This document shows positions 15,148 through 22,567 of a stretch of 23,196 bases of DNA, piece by piece. The notes under the pieces were generated by a model. The model worked only from the letters and a program-made list of their open reading frames with translations, made no database searches and had not been told where the DNA came from. Position numbers and translations under genes: made by a program. The stretch is taken from the NCBI GenBank assembly GCA_031257955.1, contig JAIRNQ010000078.1:1-23196 (forward strand), read 5' to 3'. The number at the start of each line of letters is the position of its first letter. Position 1 is the first letter of the stretch. The DNA is from Deltaproteobacteria bacterium. GTDB taxonomy: Bacteria > Desulfobacterota > Desulfarculia > Adiutricales > Adiutricaceae.

Positions 15148-16524
15148 TTAGAACCTCCGGGGTCTGGACCCGCTCAGGAGGGTCCGGTCGCCTTCGGGTT
15201 GGTTCTCGCCGATGATGACCTGATCGCCCGGCTTAAGATCGCCCGACAAAACAATGGTTTGCCGCAGATCGCTGGTCCCCAGGGTCAGGGAGACCATTTT
15301 TGGTTGGCCGTCCGGGCCCAATACGTAAACCCGGCCGTGGGTTTCCACGGCGGCCGGTTGGCCCTGGTCGGTTTGGGCCCCCTCCGGGGCGCTGGCAATC
15401 TGGCGCCCGCCCCAGTGGCCGGTGGCCCCTTGGCCGGCGGTTGCTTGGCCAGGTCCACCAGTTCCGTCAGGCGATGGCCCAGTTGGCGCCTGTCCGTCGG
15501 GCGCTTGGCCCGGCCCCTTGGCATCCGAGGGCGCGGGCGCCCCGGCCTGGGCTACCCCCGGGCCGGTCGCCTCGGCGGTGGTTGGGGCGGCTGGGACTTC
15601 GGCCCCGGTCGGGCGGTAGTTAAGGGCGGTGTTGGGTACCAGAAGGACGTTGTTTTGTTTGTATAGCTCGATGTCCACGTAAGCGGTCATGCCCGGCAAT
15701 AGTTTAAGCTCGGGGTTGTCAACGTCGATTATTACGTCATAAGTAACCACGTTGGAGGTAATGGTAGGGTTTAGGCGGATTTGGCGAAGCTTGCCTTTAA
15801 AGGATTCGCCCGGGTAGGCGTCCACGGTAAAGGTCACGTCCAGGCCTGGGGTGAGCCGGCCGATATCGGCCTCGGAGAAGCTGGCGTTTATCTGCATCTT
15901 GGTCAGATCGCCGGCGATGTCAATCAAGGTCGGGGTCTGGAAGCTGGCGGCCACGGTTTGGCCCACGTCTACGGCCCGGTTGATGATGACCCCGGCCACC
16001 GGGGCCACGATGCGGGTGTTGTTTAGGTTGTACATGTCCTGGGCCAGGGAGGCCTCGTGTTGGGCCACCGAGGCTTTGGCCATCTCCAGATTGGCCAGGG
16101 CCGTGTCGAACTCCTCCTTGGGGGCGGAATTGGCCTTGTAGAGTTTTTCTTGGCGGTCGTACTTAAGCTGGGCCAGCCTCAGCTGGGCTTGGGAATTGGC
16201 CAGGTTGGCCTTGGACATGTCGGCCTTGGCCTGGAAAAGCTGGTCGTCCAGGACCATTAAAAGCTGGCCGGCTTCTACGCTATCGTTAAAGTCGACCAAA
16301 ATTTCGTTGATGGTGCCGGAGATTTGGGTGCCGACGTTAACGACCATGACCGGGTTGATGGTGCCGGTGGCCCCGACGGCGATGCGGAGCTGTCCCAAAT
16401 TTACCCGCTGGGCGCGAAATAAGTTCTCACTTTTCTTCCCGCCGAAGAACTTGGGGAGGGCGTAGGCCAAAGCCCCGGCCACGGCCAAGACTATAATAAT
16501 CTTTATCAGTGTTTTCGCTTTCAT
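15148..16524 (-). CDS. MacA-like periplasmic adaptor (HlyD family)
   Basis: Membrane-fusion protein that should link the ABC permease to an outer-membrane TolC-type channel; no such channel is encoded in the window. It has an N-terminal membrane anchor (about 5-24), a lipoyl-type half (VGTQISGTINEILVDFND), a helical hairpin (about 97-168), the second lipoyl half (RIVAPVAGVIINRAVDVGQ) and barrel domains. At 458 residues it is longer than MacA of E. coli (371). The excess is a Gly/Pro/Ala/Gln-rich insert at about 306-392, between the beta-barrel and the membrane-proximal domain (HGRVYVLGPDGQ onward). First gene of the operon; its ATG lacks a strong ribosome site. No clear promoter seen upstream. 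Confidence 0.93.
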   Translation of the reverse strand: MKAKTLIKIIIVLAVAGALAYALPKFFGGKKSENLFRAQRVNLGQLRIAVGATGTINPVMVVNVGTQISGTINEILVDFNDSVEAGQLLMVLDDQLFQAKADMSKANLANSQAQLRLAQLKYDRQEKLYKANSAPKEEFDTALANLEMAKASVAQHEASLAQDMYNLNNTRIVAPVAGVIINRAVDVGQTVAASFQTPTLIDIAGDLTKMQINASFSEADIGRLTPGLDVTFTVDAYPGESFKGKLRQIRLNPTITSNVVTYDVIIDVDNPELKLLPGMTAYVDIELYKQNNVLLVPNTALNYRPTGAEVPAAPTTAEATGPGVAQAGAPAPSDAKGPGQAPDGQAPTGPSPDGTGGPGQATAGQGATGHWGGRQIASAPEGAQTDQGQPAAVETHGRVYVLGPDGQPKMVSLTLGTSDLRQTIVLSGDLKPGDQVIIGENQPEGDRTLLSGSRPRRF

Positions 16525-16702
16525 AAGCGTGACGGGAGCCTCATTTCTTATGGTCCTGGGGGTTAACGATTCTGACTTTTGTGGCTCAGTTGGAACTCCG
16601 GGTACTGGCCCGGAAAAGATTCCGCAAAAATTGTGCCAAAGCTAGATCCAATTTTCTGTCCAAGTTCGCCGCTTGTCCGCAGTCCTACCCCCCCCTCCCT
16701 TT

Positions 16703-16774
16703 GGCTCGGCCCTCGGCCCTGCCTCCGGCTCGGCCCCCGGCCTTGCCTTCGGCTTGGGCCCCAGGGCGGCCTCC
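16703..16774. repeat. 24-bp tandem repeat, three copies
   Basis: Units at 16703-16726, 16727-16750 and 16751-16774, each starting GGCT(C/T)GG; the first two are close copies and the third is more diverged. It fills part of the 305-bp gap between nnr and the adaptor gene. The rest of this gap shows no gene. GGCTAG (16803-16808) and CTAGCC (16830-16835) form an inverted repeat that includes the nnr stop codon, without a T-run. Confidence 0.65.
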
Positions 16775-16829
16775 TGGACCGGCCCCGAGTCCCGGGCGCC
16801 TTGGCTAGGCGTGGCCCATGGGCTTCAAG

Positions 16830-18410
16830 CTAGCCGGTGGGCTGGTCGATAAGGGTTTTCCAGGCCTCTGGGAGACAGGCTTGGATCTCGGAGGGAAATA
16901 TCCCCCGGTCGATTAATTTCGAGGCGGCCAGATCGCCGGCCAGGCCGTGGAGGTACACTCCCAGGGCGGCGGCGTCAAAGGGGTCCAAGCCCTGGGCCAA
17001 GAGTCCGGTCACCAGGCCGGTTAAGAGATCGCCCGAGCCGCCGGTGGCCAGGATGGGGCCCCCGGAGAGGTTAACCAAAAGAAAACCGTCCAGGTTGGAC
17101 ACTAATGTGTGGCGCCCCTTGAGAATGACGGTGGAGAGGGTTATTTTGGCCAGCTCCCTGGCCGCCCCGGGCCGATCGGCTTCGATTTCGTCCGAGCCGA
17201 CGCCCAATAGCCGTCCGGCCTCACCCGGGTGCGGGGTAAGGATTCTGTGACCGGCGGAGTCGGCCAAAACCTCGGCCCTTCCGGCCAAGTGGGTTAAGGC
17301 GTCGGCGTCCAGGACCAAGGTCTCGCTCAGGTTTACGGCCAAATCGAAGACCAGTTCTTTGGCTTCCTTTCCAAGGCCCAGGCCCGGGCCCAGGGCCGCG
17401 GCCCGGACCTTCCGAGTTTGTAAGAAATCTCTAAGAACTACCGAGGCTCGGGAAGAGATCTCTCCCGGCAAGAATTCTGGGAGGGGCAAGGTCATGGCCG
17501 AGGTCAGTTTGGCCTCAAAAACCGTGGAGAGGGAGGCCGGATGGGCGGCGGTGATTAGCCCGCATCCGGAGCGTTGGGCACCCAGGGCGGCCAGGACCAG
17601 GGCCCCGGTTTTGCCGGTGGCACCGCCGCAGAGGACGGCGTGGCCGAAGGTGCCTTTATGGCCGGAAAAGGGTCTGGCCGGGACCAAAGATTTGGCGTAA
17701 CAGGCATCCAGGGCCATGGCCCCGGGTTTGGCCGCTTCAAACATGGGCGGACACAGACCGATGTCGCCTAAGCGAACTTGGCCGGACACTTCCGGACCGC
17801 TATTGAGAAAAAGCCCAATCTTTAGGGTCCCCAGGCTAACGGTCAGATCGGCGGCCAGGACCTCGGGCTCGGCTTCGCCGGTGTCGCCCCTTAACCCGGA
17901 AGGCAGATCCACGGCCAGGACCCGAAAGGGGCGCGGGGCGGGCAGCCTACTGGCCTGGGACAATACCCTGGCCGTCTGGCCGGTCAAGGGCCGATCCAGG
18001 CCGGTCCCGAAGACGGCATCGACAATCAGGCCGTATTTGGAAAAGTCGGGCAGGGGATCGTCGTGGGATTCTATGATTTGTAAGGGCAGGTTTAGTTTTT
18101 TTAGCACGGCGTAGTTGATGGCGGCGTCGCCGGCGGGCTCACGTCCGGGATTTCGGACAAGGCAAGTGTCCACCGAGTGCCCCAGGGCGGCCAGGAGCCT
18201 GGCCAGCGCGAAACCGTCTCCGCCGTTTTGCCCCGGACCGGCCAGGATCAAAATCTTGTGGGAGGCCTTGCCCAAATCGGGCCAAAACTCCAACGCCACC
18301 CTCAGGATGGATCGGGCGGCGTTTTCCATGAGGACGATGCCGGGCAGCCCAAAGTCTTTAATGGCCACTTTGTCGAGGGCCCGGCTTTCCGAACTGGTCG
18401 TAACGTACAT
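16830..18410 (-). CDS. nnr: Bifunctional NAD(P)H-hydrate repair enzyme Nnr
   Basis: Repairs damaged NADHX/NADPHX: an epimerase interconverts R and S forms and an ADP-dependent dehydratase restores NAD(P)H. Residues 1-215 are the YjeF N-terminal epimerase domain, with GPGQNGGDGF (58-67) and D131 in VDAVFGTGLDRP. Residues 235-520 are the ribokinase-like dehydratase, with LTPHPGEAGRL (391-401) and ATGGSGDLLTG (455-465). The chosen ATG gives 526 residues, normal for the fused form. A GTG six bases upstream would add two residues, but it overlaps the ribosome site AAGGAG, which sits 5 nt before the ATG at 18410. An 87-bp repeat array separates it from the Sel1 gene upstream on the same strand. Confidence 0.95.
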   Translation of the reverse strand: MYVTTSSESRALDKVAIKDFGLPGIVLMENAARSILRVALEFWPDLGKASHKILILAGPGQNGGDGFALARLLAALGHSVDTCLVRNPGREPAGDAAINYAVLKKLNLPLQIIESHDDPLPDFSKYGLIVDAVFGTGLDRPLTGQTARVLSQASRLPAPRPFRVLAVDLPSGLRGDTGEAEPEVLAADLTVSLGTLKIGLFLNSGPEVSGQVRLGDIGLCPPMFEAAKPGAMALDACYAKSLVPARPFSGHKGTFGHAVLCGGATGKTGALVLAALGAQRSGCGLITAAHPASLSTVFEAKLTSAMTLPLPEFLPGEISSRASVVLRDFLQTRKVRAAALGPGLGLGKEAKELVFDLAVNLSETLVLDADALTHLAGRAEVLADSAGHRILTPHPGEAGRLLGVGSDEIEADRPGAARELAKITLSTVILKGRHTLVSNLDGFLLVNLSGGPILATGGSGDLLTGLVTGLLAQGLDPFDAAALGVYLHGLAGDLAASKLIDRGIFPSEIQACLPEAWKTLIDQPTG

Positions 18411-18426
18411 CGGCACTCCTTAAAGG

Positions 18427-18742
18427 CCCCGCTTAACCGGAACCTTCTGCCTAAAGCCGGCCTCCGGGGCAGACGGGCCGCGGGACGGGCGGGTGGCCCC
18501 GCTTAACGTGGCCCCCCGCTTAACCGGAACCTTCTGCCTAAAGCCGGCCTCCGTGGCAGACGGCCGCGGGACGGGCGGGTGGCCCTGCTTAACGTGGCCC
18601 CCCGCTTAACCTGGAACCTTCTGCCTAAAGCCGGCCTCCGGGGCAGACGGTCCGCGGGACGGGCGGGTGGCCCCGCTTAACCTGGAACCTTCTGCCTAAA
18701 GCCTGTCTCCGGGGCAGACGGGCCGCGGGACGGGCGGGTGGC
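18427..18742. repeat. 87-bp tandem repeat array, four copies
   Basis: Copies are anchored by GCTTAACC at 18431, 18518, 18604 and 18675, giving steps of 87, 86 and 71 bp; the short step lacks a 16-bp GCTTAACGTGGCC-like piece. Copies share the order GGAACCTTCTGCC, AAAGCC, TCCG, GGCAGACGG, GCGGGACGGGCGGGTGG, with scattered single changes. TCTGCC and GGCAGA in each unit can form a stem. The array fills nearly the whole gap, beginning near the nnr ribosome site and ending 3 bp from the Sel1 gene stop. Any transcript joining the two genes would carry four copies. Confidence 0.9.
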
Positions 18743-18744
18743 GT

Positions 18745-19683
18745 TCAGTGGAAGGTCGGTTTGTTTGGGTCTTTGGGATTGGCCGAGTCGGCCGAATCGA
18801 TTTGGGCAAGGCATTCGTCAATCATGTTAAGTTCTTCCCGGGCCTCGGCAAGGCCCTTGCTTTCGGCGATGAGGAGGAGTTGCCTAGCCAAGACAATGTT
18901 TTGGGGGCCGCCCAGACCGGCCGCGTAGAGTTGGGCCATTCTGACGTGGGCTCTCAAATGGCCGGCGGTTAGGGCCCGGCCATAATACTCGCGGGCCTTT
19001 GTCATATCCATCGTTAAAAAGGCGCCTTCGACGAAGCCGTTTCCCAGGGCATAAAAGGCATCGACGTTACCCAGTTCGCCCGCGTCGGTTAAGAGCTTCA
19101 GGGCCTTGATGGGGTCGTAGTCGCAGCCGGTGCCGGTGAGGCGCATATTCCCCATGGAGACCATGGCCTGGGACAAGCCCTGCTCGGCCGCCTTCTCCAT
19201 CCATTGGTAGCCCTGCTCCGCGTCCCGCTCCACGCCCTGGCCGGTCAAAAACATCGTCCCCAGGTTGTACTGGCCTTGGGGATCCCCGCCATCGGCCGAG
19301 CGGCGGAAATACTCCACCGCCCTATGGGCGTCCTGGGCCAAATGAATACCGTGCTGGTAAAAAAACCCCAGCTGGTTTTCAATCGAGTGATCGCCCCAAC
19401 CGGCGGCCTGAAAGAGTAATTCCAGGCCTTTGTTGACGTCCTGTGGGCCATTTGGGTCGTGCATAAAAAAGGAGGCCAGGTTGCTGACGGCCGGGGAAAA
19501 ACGTTGGCTGACGGCCAGCTCGAAATACTTTAGGGCCGTTTGCGGGTTTCTGAAAGACGGCGGCCCTATGGAACAGATCATGCCCATCTGGTTTTGGTGT
19601 ATGGCCGAACCGGCGTCGGCTTGGGCCATGACGGACAAAAACTGTGGCAAGGTTAGACCGTGGAATGGTGAGTTGGAAAACAT
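18745..19683 (-). CDS. Sel1-repeat (TPR-like) protein
   Basis: A 312-residue protein made almost wholly of Sel1-like repeats, alpha-alpha solenoid units of about 36 residues used for protein-protein contacts. About seven units can be read, the clearest being AVEYFRRSADGGDPQGQYNLG, GYQWMEKAAEQGLSQAMVSMG and AREYYGRALTAGHLRAHVRMA (each part of a longer unit). No signal peptide or membrane helix is visible, so it is likely cytoplasmic. The tail (SADSANPKDPNKP) is polar. A TATACT on the minus strand (19708-19703) lies 20 nt before the ATG, so it is probably the first gene of its transcript. Partner unknown; such proteins range from scaffolds to host-interaction factors. Confidence 0.85.
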   Translation of the reverse strand: MFSNSPFHGLTLPQFLSVMAQADAGSAIHQNQMGMICSIGPPSFRNPQTALKYFELAVSQRFSPAVSNLASFFMHDPNGPQDVNKGLELLFQAAGWGDHSIENQLGFFYQHGIHLAQDAHRAVEYFRRSADGGDPQGQYNLGTMFLTGQGVERDAEQGYQWMEKAAEQGLSQAMVSMGNMRLTGTGCDYDPIKALKLLTDAGELGNVDAFYALGNGFVEGAFLTMDMTKAREYYGRALTAGHLRAHVRMAQLYAAGLGGPQNIVLARQLLLIAESKGLAEAREELNMIDECLAQIDSADSANPKDPNKPTFH

Positions 19684-19702
19684 AATATCACTTTACCTTT
19701 AA

Positions 19703-19708
19703 AGTATA
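19703..19708 (-). promoter_or_regulatory. Candidate -10 element for the Sel1 gene
   Basis: TATACT on the minus strand in an AT-rich stretch just ahead of the Sel1 ATG. At the expected distance upstream only a poor -35 (AGCTTT) is present. The implied leader would be very short. Confidence 0.3.
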
Positions 19709-20462
19709 AAAAACCAGTTATTAAAAAGCTAAATAGAATTATTGTAACAAACAAAAAATAAAATACATTAAGTGATATGCGCAAGTTTTTTTCGTCTAGA
19801 AGTAGGTTGCCTCTTATAAGACCTACCAGTCCACCACCGGTCCTTCCGGGCCGGGCCAGTGGTCCCCCACTGGGCCTTTCCGGTTCCTTTGGTTCCTCCC
19901 AGGGCGTCACCTTGGGTTACCGTTTTTTGGGTATTGGCCAGATGGGAAAAACCCATAATATAGGGTTGTACCCAGTTTGAACCAAAATATCAAGATCGGA
20001 CGCGAAATCGCGCCTTTGGCACGGTCGTCCGGGACCCGGTCCCGGCGCCGGATAAAGCTGGGCAATGACAGTGTGACGATTATTATCGACCATTAGCTGG
20101 AACACTTGCGTAACTTGGTCCGGATTGATAGACTGTTTTGTGACCCTGGCCGCCGTTTGGCCCGCGCCAAGGGGTTCGGGCTAGGGCCGCCGTTCCCTTC
20201 GCCCAGGGGGAGGCATTTACCCCGCCAACGCTTAGGCGCCCTAACCTACGGCCGGTAGCCGGCCAGGCCTGGGCCAAGACACCGGCGCCGCCCCGGACCA
20301 TTGATTTAAGCCATTTTGATCGTCGCGTCGACCGAATAACTACGAAAACATCCGAGTCGCTAGCCTTTGTCCGCCACGATTGGAGCGGCGGGGCGGGCCC
20401 GATCCCTCTGGGGCGGGCCCATATCTTACCCGTTTAAGGCCGGGACTCGCCAGAGAGAGTTT
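19709..20462. other. Divergent intergenic region, no supported gene
   Basis: About 750 bp between the divergent Sel1 and DUF2156 genes. The first 90 bp are AT-rich, the rest GC-rich. CCAGTGG (19856-19862) and CCACTGG (19867-19873) form a hairpin without a T-run. Short open frames on both strands (for example 19777-19980) are Pro/Gly/Arg-rich and lack family features. A minus-strand 85-codon frame (19653-19910) has a hydrophobic run, but it comes from the T-rich promoter zone. Confidence 0.5.
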
Positions 20463-21344
20463 ATGAGTTTTCAACCCTTGACGTTGGCCGATAGGCCCAT
20501 ATTTTGTGAAACGGAAAAGCGGTATCCCCTATACACATCCGACGCCAATTTTACCAACATGTTTATTTGGCAAGGGTTTTATAATTTTTCGTGGACTACC
20601 GCCCACGACTGCCTTTGTTTGATCTCCAGCCCAACCGGCGGTACGCCGTTTGCCATGCCCCCATTGGGTCCGTCCGAAAACCAGCTTAAAGCGGTCGAGT
20701 TTTTGGTGGAAAATATGGCCGAGCCTAGGTTGTCGAGAATTCCCGAGGCCTTGGCCGAGGTGATTAAGGCGGCCCATCCCAACTGGCGGATCGAACCGGA
20801 CGTAAACAATGACGATTATGTGTACCTTGCCGATAAGGTCATAAATCTTAGTGGCCGCAGGATGCACCAAAAAAAGAACCACTATAACAGCTTCATAAAA
20901 AATAACCGACACGAGCTCGTAACGATCACCAAAGAGCTTCACGATGAATTGGTCGAGGTTGAGGCCAAGTGGTTAACCTCAAAAACGGAAAAGATTGGGG
21001 AAGATTCCCATCTGCAAATCGAAAAACAAGCCGTCCATCTGCTATTGGAAAATTTCGAGGCCCTGGGCATAGTGGGCTTGGCCATCAGGGTGGAGGGTAA
21101 GATCGAGGCCTTTTCCCTGGGAGAATCGCTGAGCCCGGACACGGCCCTCATACACGTGGAAAAGGGCAGCCCCAACATCAGGGGTATTTACGTGGCCTTG
21201 TGCTCGAGCTTTTGCCGCGCGTCTTTCTCCGACAAAACCTACATCAACCGCGAGCAGGATCTGGGTTTGCCCGGCCTCAGATGGTCGAAGGAATCCCTTA
21301 AGCCAGACCATATGCGGAAAAAGTTTGATATTTGGCCGGCGTGA
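20463..21344 (+). CDS. DUF2156 (phosphatidylglycerol lysyltransferase C-domain-like) protein
   Basis: A 293-residue member of the DUF2156/LPG-synthase C-terminal family, a GNAT-type fold. In MprF this domain transfers lysine from tRNA to phosphatidylglycerol, but stand-alone members are mostly uncharacterised, so the reaction here is unknown. Family marks are the N-terminal LYTSDANFTNMFIW (the family's SDF-N-N-hydrophobic pattern) and the C-terminal YINREQDLGLPGLRWSKES followed by RKKFDI. No membrane helices are seen. ATG 20463 is chosen because similarity begins there (MSFQPLTLADRP); a GAGAGAG sits a few bases upstream. A TTG at 20367 would add 32 unsupported residues. The last 21 codons and the stop are repeated twice more downstream. 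Confidence 0.8.
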   Translation: MSFQPLTLADRPIFCETEKRYPLYTSDANFTNMFIWQGFYNFSWTTAHDCLCLISSPTGGTPFAMPPLGPSENQLKAVEFLVENMAEPRLSRIPEALAEVIKAAHPNWRIEPDVNNDDYVYLADKVINLSGRRMHQKKNHYNSFIKNNRHELVTITKELHDELVEVEAKWLTSKTEKIGEDSHLQIEKQAVHLLLENFEALGIVGLAIRVEGKIEAFSLGESLSPDTALIHVEKGSPNIRGIYVALCSSFCRASFSDKTYINREQDLGLPGLRWSKESLKPDHMRKKFDIWPA

Positions 21345-21487
21345 GGTTAATGGTCGAAGGAATCCCTTAAGCCAGACCATATGCGGAAAAAGTTTGATAT
21401 TTGGCCGGCGTGAGGTTAATGGTCGAAGGAATCCCTTAAGCCAGATCATATGCGGAAAAAGTTTGATATTTGGCCGGCGTGAGGTTA
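21281..21487 (+). repeat. 69-bp tandem triplication of the DUF2156 gene end
   Basis: Units at 21281-21349, 21350-21418 and 21419-21487. The first is the coding end of the gene (RWSKESLKPDHMRKKFDIWPA and TGA) plus GAGGTTA-type sequence. Copies 2 and 3 are almost identical to it; copy 3 has C to T in AGACCATATG. Since 69 is a multiple of three, copies 2 and 3 keep the frame but lie behind stops (TGA, TAA), so they are untranslated unless the ATG inside each unit (CATATG) is used for a 10-codon peptide. Confidence 0.95.
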
Positions 21488-21546
21488 TAAGTACTACCCA
21501 TGCGACCCATACGGTTCAGAAGGTCCGCGTAGGCCCCTAGACTTTG

Positions 21547-21715
21547 CGGGACAAAAAAAGTTTGACAAGCGGCCGGCATAAAGGTAATAGTTTGACTTAT
21601 GCCATCTACGGTGCCAAAAGTTCGCCCGGCGACCCAGACGGTGCCAATAGTTGGCCGCGCTGGCCTGGTGGCCAGAAAAGTTTGATGAAGTTCGACAAGC
21701 GGCCGCCCAGGCGGC
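21547..21715 (+). repeat. Degenerate further copies of the 69-bp unit
   Basis: ACAAAAAAAGTTTGACAAG followed by CGGCCGGCATAAAGGTAATAG (about 21550-21590) resembles the 3' part of the 69-bp unit (GGAAAAAGTTTGATATTTGG, then CCGGCGTGAGGTTAATGG). A fainter trace, GAAAAGTTTGATGAAG and then CAAGCGGCCG, lies at about 21675-21708. They suggest older rounds of the same duplication, now decayed, reaching almost to the LysM gene. Confidence 0.5.
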
Positions 21716-21762
21716 AAACTCGCATTACGCCGGGGCCCCGCAATGGGGCCGGGGAGACGTCC

Positions 21763-22278
21763 ATGATCAGTAAGTCGACAACCGGCTGGCCGGCCTTCCA
21801 GTCAGTCAGGGGTGCCGTTTTCGTTTTGTTTGCCCTGTCCATGGCCCTGGCTTTGGCTTTGGTGCCGGGTTGCGGCGGGGTTTCCGAAGAGGACATAAAT
21901 AACCTCAAGCTTGAAAACCAGTCCCTGGAGTCGGAGCTGGAGCAGGAACGGCACAAATCGGAAGTCCTTAACCGGGCCCTGACCAACGCCTACAAGGAAC
22001 GCGACCGCCTAGTCGATGTCTTAAACGCCCAACCGGAGCCAGTCGCCTTAGTCGATCCGGTCGCCCCGGCGGCCGGGGCCGCCGGCCAACAGACGCCCGG
22101 GGGTAGCTCCCAGGCCGTCGCGGGCCAGACCTATCTCGTCCAAACCGGGGACACCTTGAGTACCATAGCCCAGCGGCACAACACCACCACCGCCGTTCTG
22201 CTGGAACTTAACCCTTATCTCATGAACCGTAATAACTACATGGTCTGGGAAAACGATAAAATTTTGCTGCCCAGATAG
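21763..22278 (+). CDS. LysM-domain lipoprotein with coiled coil
   Basis: A 171-residue probable lipoprotein that should bind peptidoglycan. Residues 17-36 are a hydrophobic signal segment ending VPGC, with the lipid-bearing Cys at 37 (the Pro at -2 makes the lipobox imperfect). Residues 41-87 are heptad-rich and charged, a likely coiled coil (LKLENQSLESELEQERHKSE). A Pro/Ala linker leads to one LysM domain at about 121-171 (YLVQTGDTLSTIAQRHNTT, ending with WENDKILLPR). ATG 21763 has GGGGAGA 5-6 nt upstream; the frame is open further 5' but that part is decayed repeat. Such small LysM lipoproteins often assist cell-wall enzymes or division; no partner is visible. Confidence 0.88.
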   Translation: MISKSTTGWPAFQSVRGAVFVLFALSMALALALVPGCGGVSEEDINNLKLENQSLESELEQERHKSEVLNRALTNAYKERDRLVDVLNAQPEPVALVDPVAPAAGAAGQQTPGGSSQAVAGQTYLVQTGDTLSTIAQRHNTTTAVLLELNPYLMNRNNYMVWENDKILLPR

Positions 22279-22379
22279 CCAAACTACTGGCCGACAACGT
22301 AACCGACAGTCGAATGGATAATTAAAAGCCAATCAAAACGGAAGCCTAACCGATTATTTAAACGCCAACCAATACGCCA

Positions 22380-22541
22380 CTAGCCCGCGAGGCTATGGCT
22401 AGACGGTATTTACACTTCCGGCGCCGTGGCGCCAAAGAACGGGGCCCGTAAGGGCCCTTGCCATATGGCCCGCCTGGTTTTACCCGCCCAGCCAAGCCAA
22501 GCCATAGCCGGGCTTGGTCGGCTACCGAACTGGCTGGGCGG
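22380..22541. promoter_or_regulatory. Palindrome-rich leader upstream of proB
   Basis: Successive inverted repeats fill this gap: CTAGCC/GGCTAG (22380-22385 and 22397-22402), GGCGCC twice (22420-22433), GGGCCC-GTAA-GGGCCC (22442-22457) and a perfect 11-bp pair CCGCCCAGCCA/TGGCTGGGCGG (22484-22494 and 22531-22541) with an inner GCC/GGC-rich stem. No T-run follows the last stem, so it is not a plain terminator. The preceding 22279-22379 shows nothing I can name. Confidence 0.45.
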
Positions 22542-22567
22542 AAAAGGGAGAGATACGGCAAAGCCCC

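Noticed and set aside
18427..18742. The regular 87-bp array considered as a CRISPR
   Set aside because: The units are contiguous tandem copies with no unique spacers between short repeats, and no cas gene is present.
19653..19910. A minus-strand 85-codon frame with a hydrophobic run that looks like a membrane helix
   Set aside because: The hydrophobic part comes from the AT-rich promoter zone and the rest from GC-rich sequence; it overlaps the start of the Sel1 gene and lacks a ribosome site.
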